A stretch of DNA of 64,000 bases from Pseudomonas sp. RIT-PI-q (GTDB lineage Bacteria; Pseudomonadota; Gammaproteobacteria; Pseudomonadales; Pseudomonadaceae): positions 61,066 to 125,065 of the forward strand of contig NZ_LHPC01000027.1 in assembly GCF_001297125.1 (NCBI RefSeq). The letters run 5' to 3'. Of this stretch, positions 51,376 through 60,477 are shown piece by piece. Made by a program: the position numbers and the translations under genes. Positions within the stretch are counted from its first letter, which is position 1. Each line of letters begins with the position of its first letter. The notes under the pieces are model-generated. The model made no database searches. It was not told the origin of the DNA and saw nothing but the letters and a program-made list of their open reading frames with translations.

Positions 51376-52272
51376 TCAGAAAGGCGCGTCGCCCTGGATG
51401 GTGGTGCGATACAACTTGCGGCGCAGGTAGCTCGGGCATCCGGCGGCGAGGTGGATCAGCGAACGGTTGTCCCAGAACACCAGGTCGTGGGGCTGCCATT
51501 GATGGCGGTAGATGTTGTGCGGCAGCACGCTGTGGGCGTAGAGCTCGTCGAGCAGTTGCTTGCTCTCGTCTTCCGGCAAGCCAACGATGCGGGTGGTGAA
51601 ACCCTCACTGACGAACAACGCCTTGCGACCGTTCTCCGGGTGGGTGCGCACGATCGGATGAACCACTTCGGCGACCTGGGCGAGCTGTTCGGGCGTCAGC
51701 GTCGGGCGCCAGTTGCCTTCGAATTTGGTCTCGCTATAACGCGCCGTGTAGGAGTGCGCGGCCGAGCGGCCTTCGACAGCTTTGCGCAGTGCGTCGGGCA
51801 GGTTGTCCCAGGCTTTGTGCATGGCGGCGAACAGCGTGTCGCCACCTTCGGACGGCAGCTCCTGGGCGTGGAGCATCGAGCCAAGGCTCGGCAGTTCTTT
51901 ATAGGAAAGGTCCGAGTGCCAGAACTTGCCGGCGTCACCGAGGCCGACGGACACGCCGTTCTCGATGATGTTGGAAACGATGAGGATTTCCGGATGCCCG
52001 GCCAGCAGGAACTGCTTGAGCACGTGGATCTGCAACACGCCGAAGCGGCGGCTGAAGGCGATTTGTTGTTCCGGGGTAATGCGCTGGTCGCGGAACACAA
52101 CGACGTGATGATCGAGGTGCGCGCGGTGAATGCGGGCGAAATCCTGATCATTGATCGGGTGGGACAGATCGAGGCCGATGATTTCGGCCCCGACGGCGCC
52201 GCTGAACGGACGAATATCGAAGGTTTGCGGCGCGATGTTCGCGGCGCTTGAAGACGCAGAGACGGCTGACAT
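51376..52272 (-). CDS. TauD/TfdA-family Fe(II)/2-oxoglutarate dioxygenase
   Basis: 298 residues. The iron facial triad is visible as FWHSDLSYKE (HxD) and the distal histidine in RSLIHLAAG; the 2-oxoglutarate arginine is in LYRTTIQGDAPF. Conserved VVRTHPENGRKALFVSEG-like text (IVRTHPENGRKALFVSEGFT) is shared with taurine dioxygenases. It oxidises its substrate with release of sulfite if it acts on a sulfonate. First gene of the operon with the importer. It is too divergent for me to call it TauD itself. Confidence 0.9.
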   Translation of the reverse strand: MSAVSASSSAANIAPQTFDIRPFSGAVGAEIIGLDLSHPINDQDFARIHRAHLDHHVVVFRDQRITPEQQIAFSRRFGVLQIHVLKQFLLAGHPEILIVSNIIENGVSVGLGDAGKFWHSDLSYKELPSLGSMLHAQELPSEGGDTLFAAMHKAWDNLPDALRKAVEGRSAAHSYTARYSETKFEGNWRPTLTPEQLAQVAEVVHPIVRTHPENGRKALFVSEGFTTRIVGLPEDESKQLLDELYAHSVLPHNIYRHQWQPHDLVFWDNRSLIHLAAGCPSYLRRKLYRTTIQGDAPF

Positions 52273-52477
52273 GACAATCACTCCCACGCACGGCACGCTC
52301 AAGGGCGCGCGCGTCGATCAGAAACTCACGGAGGTCCCGTGTTGGTTCGTGTCGTGCGGCGCGCCGATTGGTCGGCAGGTACGCAGGGGAGTGACTTTAT
52401 AGGTATAAGAATTAGAATTTAAATACCGTTAGCGAATAACGATATGGCATTTAAAGATGTGTTGTATTTGAGGGCCC

Positions 52478-52576
52478 TTTCGCGGGCAAGCCTCGCTCCT
52501 ACAGGGGTTTTGTATTGATCACAAAATTGCGTTCGTTACGCAGATCCACTGTAGGAGCGAGGCTTGCCCGCGAAGA
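52478..52576. repeat. REP/BIME inverted pair at the end of wss
   Basis: An inverted pair of the GGGCAAGCCTCGCTCC family 30 bases past the wssI stop, also upstream of the TauD operon, which reads in the same direction. Likely the 3' boundary of the wss transcript. Confidence 0.9.
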
Positions 52577-52607
52577 CGTCATCAGCCACACATCAACTTT
52601 CAGCCCC

Positions 52608-53762
52608 TTACTTGGCCCAATCAATCACTTCGCCGTAAGGCGTCTGCAAATCACGCTCGGGGATTTCCCAGACAATCAGTTTCGGCGGGGTTTGCATGAA
52701 CGCCGGATTGTTGAAATAACCGTTGGCCCCGCCGGAGAACTCGCCACCGTCCTTGGCGAAGTTGCCAATCGGCGCACCCAACGCCTGTTGCAAGAAACCG
52801 AGGAAGTTGGAATTGCGCGAAAATGAAGTACCGATCAGCGCTACGTTCGGCAGGTTGTCGTCGCCGAACAGGTCGTCGAGGTTGTCGCCGCCGCTTTGGG
52901 CTTCGGCAGCCTTCTCGCTGATCCGGGATGTGGCCACGGTTTCCGGCGTCGGCTGCCAAGCCACGGGCAGCCATTCAAGACCAGCGAGCCTGACCAGGTC
53001 GCCCGGACGCCGGGCCGGATCTTGCACTTTCACCTCGAAGTTTTTCTGTGGCGTAGCGCTGATGCCCATGGCCTGCACTTGCCTGGCCACGGCTTTGGCG
53101 GCGGCTGCCGAGCCGATTTCGCTCCAGTGGGTGTCGGTGCGCAAGTACGCGTCGGCGCCCAAGGGTTGCAGGGTCGGCGCCAGGTCCATGGCGGCGACAC
53201 CGGCCTTGTTCAGGCCATCGACCCACGTCACGACACGGTCCTGCAGTTGTGCCGGGCGACGCAGGTCACACAACTGCGCACTGGCGATACGACTCTTGTC
53301 CGGCACCACCGCCACCAGCAGCGTAATGCCGCGCTTGGCAAGGCGTTGCTGGATGTCACGCACCACCCAGGACTTGGTCTCGGCATTGGCTTGAGCGAAG
53401 CGATTGATCCGCATTTCATTGGTCAGAAATAGCCAGCCAGGGCACCCTGAGCGCACACGCGGGCCGGTATCGTGCAGCACCAGCCAACTCGCGCCGCGCT
53501 CCAGATCCGCCGCCAGTTCGGGCACCGCTGCCTTGGACAGTTGCTTGGCGATCTTGTGGGTGACATCGCCTTCGAGTGCGGCCTGACGGGTGAGTTTTGG
53601 CGGCAGCATCTCGACGTTGCCGCTCAACAGCAGCCAGGCGCACGATGCGAAACCAATCGCCAAAAAAGCCACGAACACAACGCCCGATACTTTGCTGATA
53701 CGGGCAGTCAGTTCGCTCGGTTGAGCCGGTGCAGGGGACGAGGAAGTCATGGGCGCGGTCAT
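52608..53762 (-). CDS. wssI: Cellulose acetylation protein, AlgJ/AlgX-like SGNH domain
   Basis: 384 residues: one N-terminal membrane anchor (VVFVAFLAIGFASCAWLLLS) and a periplasmic AlgX/AlgJ-like domain. Candidate catalytic residues are the Ser in LIGTSFSRNSNF and the DxxH of LRTDTHWSEIGS. WssI takes part in acetylating cellulose with WssF, G and H. The start shares one base with the wssH stop (TGATG). It is the last gene of the operon here; no wssJ follows. Confidence 0.9.
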   Translation of the reverse strand: MTAPMTSSSPAPAQPSELTARISKVSGVVFVAFLAIGFASCAWLLLSGNVEMLPPKLTRQAALEGDVTHKIAKQLSKAAVPELAADLERGASWLVLHDTGPRVRSGCPGWLFLTNEMRINRFAQANAETKSWVVRDIQQRLAKRGITLLVAVVPDKSRIASAQLCDLRRPAQLQDRVVTWVDGLNKAGVAAMDLAPTLQPLGADAYLRTDTHWSEIGSAAAAKAVARQVQAMGISATPQKNFEVKVQDPARRPGDLVRLAGLEWLPVAWQPTPETVATSRISEKAAEAQSGGDNLDDLFGDDNLPNVALIGTSFSRNSNFLGFLQQALGAPIGNFAKDGGEFSGGANGYFNNPAFMQTPPKLIVWEIPERDLQTPYGEVIDWAK

Positions 53763-55177
53763 CAGAACTGGAAGTACAGGAAGGGCACCGCTTCACGGCT
53801 CGCGATCAACGCGAACGAGAGCAGGAAACCCGCCACCGGCCACAAGGCCGCCATCGGTGCAAACAGCGCATGGCCGCCAAACCGTTGCTCATAACGGTTG
53901 TGCAGCAACGGCGCAACGATGCACACCACACCGAGCAGCGCCGCGATGCCGTGGGCCGGACGCAGCGTGACCGCCAGCGCATCACCCAATGCAAACCCGT
54001 GCAGGCCGAACTGCCCGGCATACATGGTCATCGCCGAATGGAAATCCGGCGCGCGGAACAAGGTCCACGCCAGGAACACGAACAGCAGCGTCAAGGTGTG
54101 CGACAACACGGATGGAATCCTCGGCAAACTTGAGCGTGACCATAGGCGATCAACGCACAAGGCAATGCCGTGGGCCGAGCCCCACAACAGGTAGTTCCAA
54201 CTGTCGCCGCCGTGCCACAGACCGGCGATGGCCATGGTCAGGAACAGATTGCGATAAGTCTTCCACGCGCCATTGCGGTTACCGCCAAGGGCGATGTACA
54301 GGTAATCACGCAGCCAGCTTGACAGCGACAAGTGCCAGCGCCGCCAGAAGTCTTGAATGCTGCTGGCCAGGTACGGCCGGTTGAAGTTTTCCGGGAAGTG
54401 GAAACCCAGCATCAGGCCCAGGCCGATGGCCATGGCGCTGTAACCGGCGAAGTCGAAAAACAGTTGCAGCGAGTAGGCCAGGCAACCGATCCAGGCGTCG
54501 ACGAAGGACGGGTTTTCCAGGTGGAACGCGACGTCCACCAACGGCGACAACGTGTCCGCCACCAGCACTTTCATGCACATGCCGATCATGAAGCGCCGGG
54601 CGCCGAGCGAGAAATTCTGCCAGCCAAAATAGCGCTGCGTGAGCTCACGGCGCACCCAGTCATAACGAATGATCGGCCCGGCAATCGAGTGCCCGAACAT
54701 CGAAATGTAGGTCGCGTAATTGATGAAGCTGCGCTCCACCGGCACCGTGTGGCGGTGCACGTCCACCAGGTACGAAATCGCCTGCAAGACGATGAACGAC
54801 AGCCCCGCCGGCAGCGCCACCCGCTGCCACTCCAGCGGCATCGCGCCGTAGTAAGTGATCAGCTCACTCCAGGTCCCGGCCAGGATGTTGGCGTACTTGT
54901 ACCAGCACAGCACCGCCGTGTTGAACACGATCAGCGCGATCAACAGCCGCACGCGCCCCTTCGAATCCTCGCGGGAACGGTCCACCAGCAATCCACCGAC
55001 CCAGGCAACGATGGTCAACACCACGTGCAGGGTCAGAAACAGCGGACTCAGCCAGCCATAGAACAACCAGCTACCGATCAGCAGGATGACGTTGCGCCAG
55101 GCCGGTTTGCCCAGGGCATACACCAGCAAAAACAACGGCAGGAACAGCGTCAGGAACTCGAGTGAGGCGAAGACCAT
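53762..55177 (-). CDS. wssH: Cellulose O-acetylation MBOAT protein, AlgI-like
   Basis: 471 residues with about 10-12 membrane helices. The MBOAT motif includes FWRRWHLSLSSWLRDYLYIA and the invariant histidine in IAGLWHGGDSWNYLLWGSAH. By analogy with AlgI it moves acetyl groups across the inner membrane for attachment to cellulose. Located between wssG (18 bases upstream) and wssI (overlapping). Confidence 0.93.
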   Translation of the reverse strand: MVFASLEFLTLFLPLFLLVYALGKPAWRNVILLIGSWLFYGWLSPLFLTLHVVLTIVAWVGGLLVDRSREDSKGRVRLLIALIVFNTAVLCWYKYANILAGTWSELITYYGAMPLEWQRVALPAGLSFIVLQAISYLVDVHRHTVPVERSFINYATYISMFGHSIAGPIIRYDWVRRELTQRYFGWQNFSLGARRFMIGMCMKVLVADTLSPLVDVAFHLENPSFVDAWIGCLAYSLQLFFDFAGYSAMAIGLGLMLGFHFPENFNRPYLASSIQDFWRRWHLSLSSWLRDYLYIALGGNRNGAWKTYRNLFLTMAIAGLWHGGDSWNYLLWGSAHGIALCVDRLWSRSSLPRIPSVLSHTLTLLFVFLAWTLFRAPDFHSAMTMYAGQFGLHGFALGDALAVTLRPAHGIAALLGVVCIVAPLLHNRYEQRFGGHALFAPMAALWPVAGFLLSFALIASREAVPFLYFQF

Positions 55178-55195
55178 GGCAGCGGCAGAATCCGA

Positions 55196-55864
55196 TCAGT
55201 GGGACAGAGTGTCCGTGGCGTTCAAAAGACGCGGCCCGGTGGCCGAAGGCACCAGCAGAACGCTGTAACGCTCACCCGCTTTGAGTTCGCCCAAGTCCAG
55301 CGGGGCACCGACGTTGGCGTTCGCGCACACCAGCTGCACCGACAGGGTGACCGGATTGATCGAGCGACGTTGCAAGCTATCGACCGGCACTGCCTTGAAC
55401 AGGTCGGCGGGACGCCCGGCAGGCCGCAGGCTGGCGTCGGCGCACGAAGCGTCGACGTTGAAGAATGCCAGCGACGCCTTCAGGCCATTGAAGTCGTCCG
55501 GCTGCTCGCGCACGGCGATTTGCTTGATGCCCGCGCCGTCCGGCACCGCAACCACGGTGGCGAATTCACCGGGCTCGATTTTCAGGTCCATGGCCAGTTT
55601 TTGCGCGCCGCTGACCAAGGTGCCCTTGACCGGACTGCTCGACTGCACCGGGAAAAACAGCGACACCGGTTGTGTCGCTTCCAGGCGCATCGGCGGTTGA
55701 CCGGCCTGCGCGATGACGTCCAGCGGCGCCGTGCTGGCATTGACGAAACGGATGAACGCCGCATCCTCGCTCGGGCCGGTGGGGTACAGCGCAAACTCAG
55801 CCGCCAGGGCGTTTACGCTGCAGAACAGCGCCGCCACAGCGCAGACAGCAGAAAGACCGCGCAT
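55196..55864 (-). CDS. wssG: Cellulose acetylation protein, AlgF-like
   Basis: 222 residues with a signal peptide (AVCAVAALFCSVNALAAEFA, cleavage after ALA). The mature part resembles AlgF: LYPTGPSEDAAFIRFVNAST, QAGQPPMRLEATQPVSLFFP and DLGELKAGERYSVLLVPSAT. It should act in the periplasm. Its ATG overlaps the wssF stop as TGATG with GGGAG upstream. The GTG at 55867 is an alternative start. Confidence 0.88.
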   Translation of the reverse strand: MRGLSAVCAVAALFCSVNALAAEFALYPTGPSEDAAFIRFVNASTAPLDVIAQAGQPPMRLEATQPVSLFFPVQSSSPVKGTLVSGAQKLAMDLKIEPGEFATVVAVPDGAGIKQIAVREQPDDFNGLKASLAFFNVDASCADASLRPAGRPADLFKAVPVDSLQRRSINPVTLSVQLVCANANVGAPLDLGELKAGERYSVLLVPSATGPRLLNATDTLSH

Positions 55865-56532
55865 CACTGCTTCGCTCCCTTGTTGCTGACCGCATCGGCC
55901 GGCAGCTTGGCCAGTGCGCCGCCGATGGCGGTGGCCCAGGATTTATAACCGGCCACGGTGAAGTGCTGACCGTCGGTGGTGACCCACTCGCCCGGTTTGG
56001 AGAAGGTCAACGAGTCGATGTAGGTGCAAGGCGCCACGTTGGTCGACAGGAACGCCGACATCAGTTTGGTCCGCGCATCGTTCTTCTTGTACATGCCGCC
56101 TTCCTTGCCCCAGGCCGGACCGACCCAGGCGCATTTGGCGCCGTTGGCGGTGATTTCCTTGGCCAGTGCGGTGACGTTCTGCCAGGCCCAGGCTTTCGGG
56201 AACACCGGTTTGTCGTAGGACGCCATGGTGTCACCGATCACCAGCACCACCAGGTCAGGCTTGTCGGCGGCAATCAGGTCTTTGATCGGCGTGGTGGTCG
56301 CCTCGCGGCCCTTGATGACGATCTTGCCATCGCCTTTTTGCTCGGCACCGCAATCGACTTTCTTGGTGATCAGCCAATCGCCGGCGCTGGCGCCGCAGGC
56401 ACCGATCGAATGGACGATCGCGCCTTGCTGGGTCAGGTTGGCTTGCAGCGGCTCCATCAAGTGGTCCGCCAGGCTCATGTGGCTTTCACCCAGCACCAGA
56501 AGGGTCATACCGGCAAGAACGGAAGAAGGCAT
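55864..56532 (-). CDS. wssF: Cellulose acetylation SGNH-hydrolase-like protein
   Basis: 222 residues. The SGNH blocks are visible: block I LVLGESHMSLADH (GxSH form), block III-like LVVLVIGDTMASYDKP, and block V TTDGQHFTVAGY with the DxxH pair. The N-terminus is hydrophobic and could be an export signal (VLAGMTLLVLG), although it overlaps block I. WssF is known to participate in acetylation in SBW25. 15 bases after wssE. Confidence 0.88.
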   Translation of the reverse strand: MPSSVLAGMTLLVLGESHMSLADHLMEPLQANLTQQGAIVHSIGACGASAGDWLITKKVDCGAEQKGDGKIVIKGREATTTPIKDLIAADKPDLVVLVIGDTMASYDKPVFPKAWAWQNVTALAKEITANGAKCAWVGPAWGKEGGMYKKNDARTKLMSAFLSTNVAPCTYIDSLTFSKPGEWVTTDGQHFTVAGYKSWATAIGGALAKLPADAVSNKGAKQ

Positions 56533-56547
56533 TTAAGTCTCCAGGAA

Positions 56548-59500
56548 TCAGTTGGAATAAGGGGAACGGTAGGGGCTGACCGGCAGTTCCATCGCGCCGT
56601 TCATGTCTTCGAACATGTAGCGCAGGTACATGGCCCCAGTGAATTGCTTGTAGTCCTGAGCGTTGTCCAGGCCGAGGTTGGCGCCGAGGAAAAAATTCGA
56701 ACCGAATTTGTACTCGCCGGCACCGCTCAGGCTGTAACCCACGCCCGTCTTGTTCTGGCCTTTGTATCGCTGGTTGTTGGCGGCCTGCAGGTCTTTGTCG
56801 TTCGGGAAGTAGTCGACCGCATCCTGTTCAAAGTATTGAACGCCCACCGAGCCCTTGACCTGATAGGAGAACCGTTCGGTGCGCTGCGCCCACGTCACCG
56901 GCACTCCCAGGGCGAAATAGCTTTGCGGGCTGAAGTAACCGCCATGGCCGTAGGTGAAGAAGTCCTGGTTGTTCTCGAAGCTCAGGCCCGTGGCACTGAG
57001 GCCCAGCGTCAGCTTGCTGTCCTCGGCATTGCGCAGATACCAGTACACACCGCCGCCCAGTTCGGTACGGCTGTTGGATTCGACGTTGTGGCCCAGCAAC
57101 TTGTGCCACGAACCGTAGCCGTAGCTGCCCACTTCCTGGTTGTCATAGCTGAGCTGTGCCCGGCCGCCGTTGGCCGTCACACCGCCCCACGACTGCCCGG
57201 TGCGTTCGTCGGTAGTGCCGGCGAACGACGTCACGCTGTCGGTCACCGGACGCCGTGAAACGGCGACGCCATAACGCATGTTGGAGTTGTCCGCGAACGG
57301 CCGGTCAACACTGACGCCACCGGCCGCGGTGCTGTACTTGAAGCCGATCGGCGTAGTGCCGATGTCAGCCTTGATGCCTTCATCCGGTCGGGCATAGGCC
57401 ACGCTCAGGCCGACGCCTTTATCGCGCTGGGAGCCGATGCCGTCGGAGGATGTGCCACCGCTGCCGAAGCGCGCGGCGGCATCGCTGCCGACACTGCCGG
57501 CATTCAGCGACACCGGGGTCACGCGCACGGCGTAACGGTTATCACCCGCCGGAACGTTGATTTCCAGCGGCGTTTCGACGTCGGTCATCTTGCTCAGGCC
57601 CGACTCGCTGTCGTTACTGCGAATCGTCACGCCTTGGGTCACGTAACCGCTGCGTTCCTGAAGAATGTTGTCCAGGGCGCGCTGGGCCGAACTGGCTTGA
57701 TCGACCGCAACGTTGACCGTGGCTTGCGGTGCGAACGGGTTACCGGTGGCACCGGCGAAGCGTCCGGCCGGCAATGCATTACGCTCCGCACCCGAGGCGA
57801 TCATGCGCGGTTGAGCCTGGCCCGGGTAAGCATCGGCGGGCAGTGCGGCATTGCTGGCGACCATGACCGGTGCGGCGTCAAGTTGTGCCAGCGCCGGTGC
57901 CGGAATGCTATCCACGGGTGTGCGGCTTACCTGATTGCGCTGGCCCGGCAACCCCACGAACGGGTTCGGCGCGACATTCAGCGTATTGGCCTGGGCCGTC
58001 AGGCTGCGTTTCTGTTCATTCTGTTCGATGGCCACGGCCTTGCGCAGCAATTCAGTGGCCTGGCTGCTCTTGCCCATGCCGCGGTAGATCCGCGCCGCTT
58101 CGGTCAGCGATTGCGGGTCGTAGGTTTCCAGCTTGAGAAATTGCTCCAGCGCTCGATCGGCATAGCCAATGTCGTGGGCCTGAACCGCCGCATCCGCGGC
58201 ATTCAGCAAGATTTGCGGATCGTTGGGTTGACGCTGCAATAGCGGTTTGTACAGTTCAAACGCCTTGGCATTGTCGCCACTGCTGGCATACATCCGCGCC
58301 AGCGCCGAGACCGCGCCCACATCCCCCGGACGCGAAGCCAGCGCCGGTGCCAGCGTGTCGTAGGCCGCCGCCAGATCGCCGTTTTCGCGCAGGATATCGG
58401 CCTGACGGATGCGGTATTGGTACAGCACGTCGTCGTAGCGTTTGCGCGTGGCCACGCTCATCTGCTGATTTTGCAAACCGCGCAGGATCGAGTTGACCTG
58501 CGCATCGTCGCCCGTCTTGAGCTGCAGATTGGCGTATTGCAGCATCAGGTCCGCGGACGGCGTCGGCGTCTGGGCAATCACGTCGCGCATCATCGATTGC
58601 GCGCGGGCCGAATCACCGGCGTCGACATACGCGGCGGCCAGGGTCGCCATACGATCAGGGCTGCGACTGGCCATCGGTTGCAAGCGATCGAGCAGGGCCA
58701 GGGCCTCCTGACGCTGGCCACGCTTGGCGATGCTCGCCGCCAGTTTGATCTGCACGGTGAGGGTGATCTGGTCGGCCAGTTCCTGCATGTCAGCGGTGCG
58801 GCGCTCGGCCGGAATGCGGCTGATGGTCGCTTGCGCGGCGTTCCACTGCTCCATCTCCACCGAGAGCAAGGCACTGGTGTACAGCGCATCGATGTTGGTC
58901 GGATGGGCTTTCAAGAAACTGTCGATCAGGTCTCGCGCTTTCTGCGATTCACCGGTCTTGAGGTACAGGCGCGCCAGGTCGAAACGGGTCCAGACGTTAT
59001 CCGGGTCGTCCTGAACCGCCTGCACCAAAGCTTGTTGCGCACCACGCGTATCACCGCGTTGCTCGGCGAGTTTGGCCGCTTGCGTTGAACGCAATGCGCG
59101 CAGACGAGCGCCTCCGCCCATCTCGGCTTGCTGGGCTGCGGGCAAGGTGTCGAGCAAGCGCAAGGCTTCGTCGGCCTGACCGGTTTGCGACAGCACATTG
59201 ACCAGGCCTTGAACGGCCTGAGCATTGCCGCGCTGCACGCTCAACACGTGGCGATAGTTGGCCTGTGCGGCGTCCAGTTGCCCGGCCTGAGCCTGAATGT
59301 CGGCCAGGGTCAGGCGCGCATCGATACCGTTGGGGTTCAGGCGCATCGCCTGAGCGATGGTCGCTTGCGCCTTGGCCGGTTGCGTCTTGGCCTGGTCGCG
59401 CGCCTGTTGCAGCAAAGCCCAATAGCGCACGTTGTCCAGGGCTGGCTTCCAGCGTGTACCGCCATTAGCGATGGCACGGTTGAGCAGCTGCTCGGCTTCA

Positions 59501-60477
59501 CCGAAACGATTCTGTTGCTGACGCACCACGCCGAGGCCGCCGAGGGCATCGGCGTCGTCCGGTTTGCTTTTCAAGCGTGCCGCGAAGGCTTGCTCGGCGC
59601 CGGCCTGATCGCCCTTCTCCAGCGCCTGAAGCCCGCGAGCCACTAACGGGTCTTGCTGCCACGCCGGTGCACCCGCGGTGCTCGACTGCGACTTCCCTTT
59701 GTTCAGCAGGTCACGGATTTCCTGATCGTCCGGATGCACCTTCAGGAACTCTTCGAACAACGGCACCTGCGCCGCCGTCGGCGCCCCGGTCCAGACCAGC
59801 GCCAGGCGCCAGCTCTCGTCGGCGTCACCGGCGATATCGGTACGGGTCGACAGCTTGGCCAGGGCACGAATGCCGTCCGGGCGGCTGTCTTCGTGACGCA
59901 CCAGGTGCTTGGCCAGGAACAGCGCCAGGATCGAGTCATTCGGCGTCTCGCGCAGCAAGCGCTCCAGACCTTTGCGGGCCTCGGGCCAGCTGGCGTCATT
60001 GAAGGCCAGGTTGGTGTAGAACTCTCGGCCGACCTTGCCTTCGGGCGTACGGCCGGCGAACAGTTTACGGAACACCTCGGTGGCCTGGTCACGCTGGTCG
60101 CCATCGGCCAGGCGCCGGGCTTCATCGAGCAAGGCGATGTTTTGCGGTTGGGCCAGGGCGATGTCCTGTTCCAGCTGCGCCGCCAGCCATGGCCGCGGCG
60201 ACAGTGCCTGCAAGCGCGCCAGGTATTGCTGAGCCTGCTCGGGCTTGTTCTGTTTGACGCCGATCAGGCCCATGCCGTAGAGCGCGTCGACCTGGTTGGG
60301 GTCCAGGCGCAGGACTTTTTCCCAGGCTTCTGCCGCACGCGCAGCGTTATCCCGGGCCTGCCAGTATTGGCCTTGTTCAACCAGCCGCGCTTGCACGTCA
60401 TTGGTTTCAGCGTGCGCAGCGGTGCCGATGAGGGCTGTGAGAATACCGATAGCTAGCGTGTGACGGCGCGGACGCAT
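56548..60477 (-). CDS. wssE: Cellulose export protein BcsC/WssE (TPR plus outer-membrane barrel)
   Basis: 1309 residues: signal peptide (TLAIGILTALIGTAAHAETN), then a long TPR superhelix (about 30-870; WEKVLRLDPNQVDALYGMGL, LDNIDALYTSALLS-type repeats) and a C-terminal BCSC beta-barrel (from about residue 1000: GVGLSVAYARPDEGIKADIG to the last FEDMNGAMELPVSPYRSPYS). It carries the nascent glucan through the periplasm and out. The start at 60477 has GGGAG six bases upstream and overlaps wssD by 25 bases. Linker regions contain Ala/Pro-rich spacers. Confidence 0.94.
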   Translation of the reverse strand: MRPRRHTLAIGILTALIGTAAHAETNDVQARLVEQGQYWQARDNAARAAEAWEKVLRLDPNQVDALYGMGLIGVKQNKPEQAQQYLARLQALSPRPWLAAQLEQDIALAQPQNIALLDEARRLADGDQRDQATEVFRKLFAGRTPEGKVGREFYTNLAFNDASWPEARKGLERLLRETPNDSILALFLAKHLVRHEDSRPDGIRALAKLSTRTDIAGDADESWRLALVWTGAPTAAQVPLFEEFLKVHPDDQEIRDLLNKGKSQSSTAGAPAWQQDPLVARGLQALEKGDQAGAEQAFAARLKSKPDDADALGGLGVVRQQQNRFGEAEQLLNRAIANGGTRWKPALDNVRYWALLQQARDQAKTQPAKAQATIAQAMRLNPNGIDARLTLADIQAQAGQLDAAQANYRHVLSVQRGNAQAVQGLVNVLSQTGQADEALRLLDTLPAAQQAEMGGGARLRALRSTQAAKLAEQRGDTRGAQQALVQAVQDDPDNVWTRFDLARLYLKTGESQKARDLIDSFLKAHPTNIDALYTSALLSVEMEQWNAAQATISRIPAERRTADMQELADQITLTVQIKLAASIAKRGQRQEALALLDRLQPMASRSPDRMATLAAAYVDAGDSARAQSMMRDVIAQTPTPSADLMLQYANLQLKTGDDAQVNSILRGLQNQQMSVATRKRYDDVLYQYRIRQADILRENGDLAAAYDTLAPALASRPGDVGAVSALARMYASSGDNAKAFELYKPLLQRQPNDPQILLNAADAAVQAHDIGYADRALEQFLKLETYDPQSLTEAARIYRGMGKSSQATELLRKAVAIEQNEQKRSLTAQANTLNVAPNPFVGLPGQRNQVSRTPVDSIPAPALAQLDAAPVMVASNAALPADAYPGQAQPRMIASGAERNALPAGRFAGATGNPFAPQATVNVAVDQASSAQRALDNILQERSGYVTQGVTIRSNDSESGLSKMTDVETPLEINVPAGDNRYAVRVTPVSLNAGSVGSDAAARFGSGGTSSDGIGSQRDKGVGLSVAYARPDEGIKADIGTTPIGFKYSTAAGGVSVDRPFADNSNMRYGVAVSRRPVTDSVTSFAGTTDERTGQSWGGVTANGGRAQLSYDNQEVGSYGYGSWHKLLGHNVESNSRTELGGGVYWYLRNAEDSKLTLGLSATGLSFENNQDFFTYGHGGYFSPQSYFALGVPVTWAQRTERFSYQVKGSVGVQYFEQDAVDYFPNDKDLQAANNQRYKGQNKTGVGYSLSGAGEYKFGSNFFLGANLGLDNAQDYKQFTGAMYLRYMFEDMNGAMELPVSPYRSPYSN

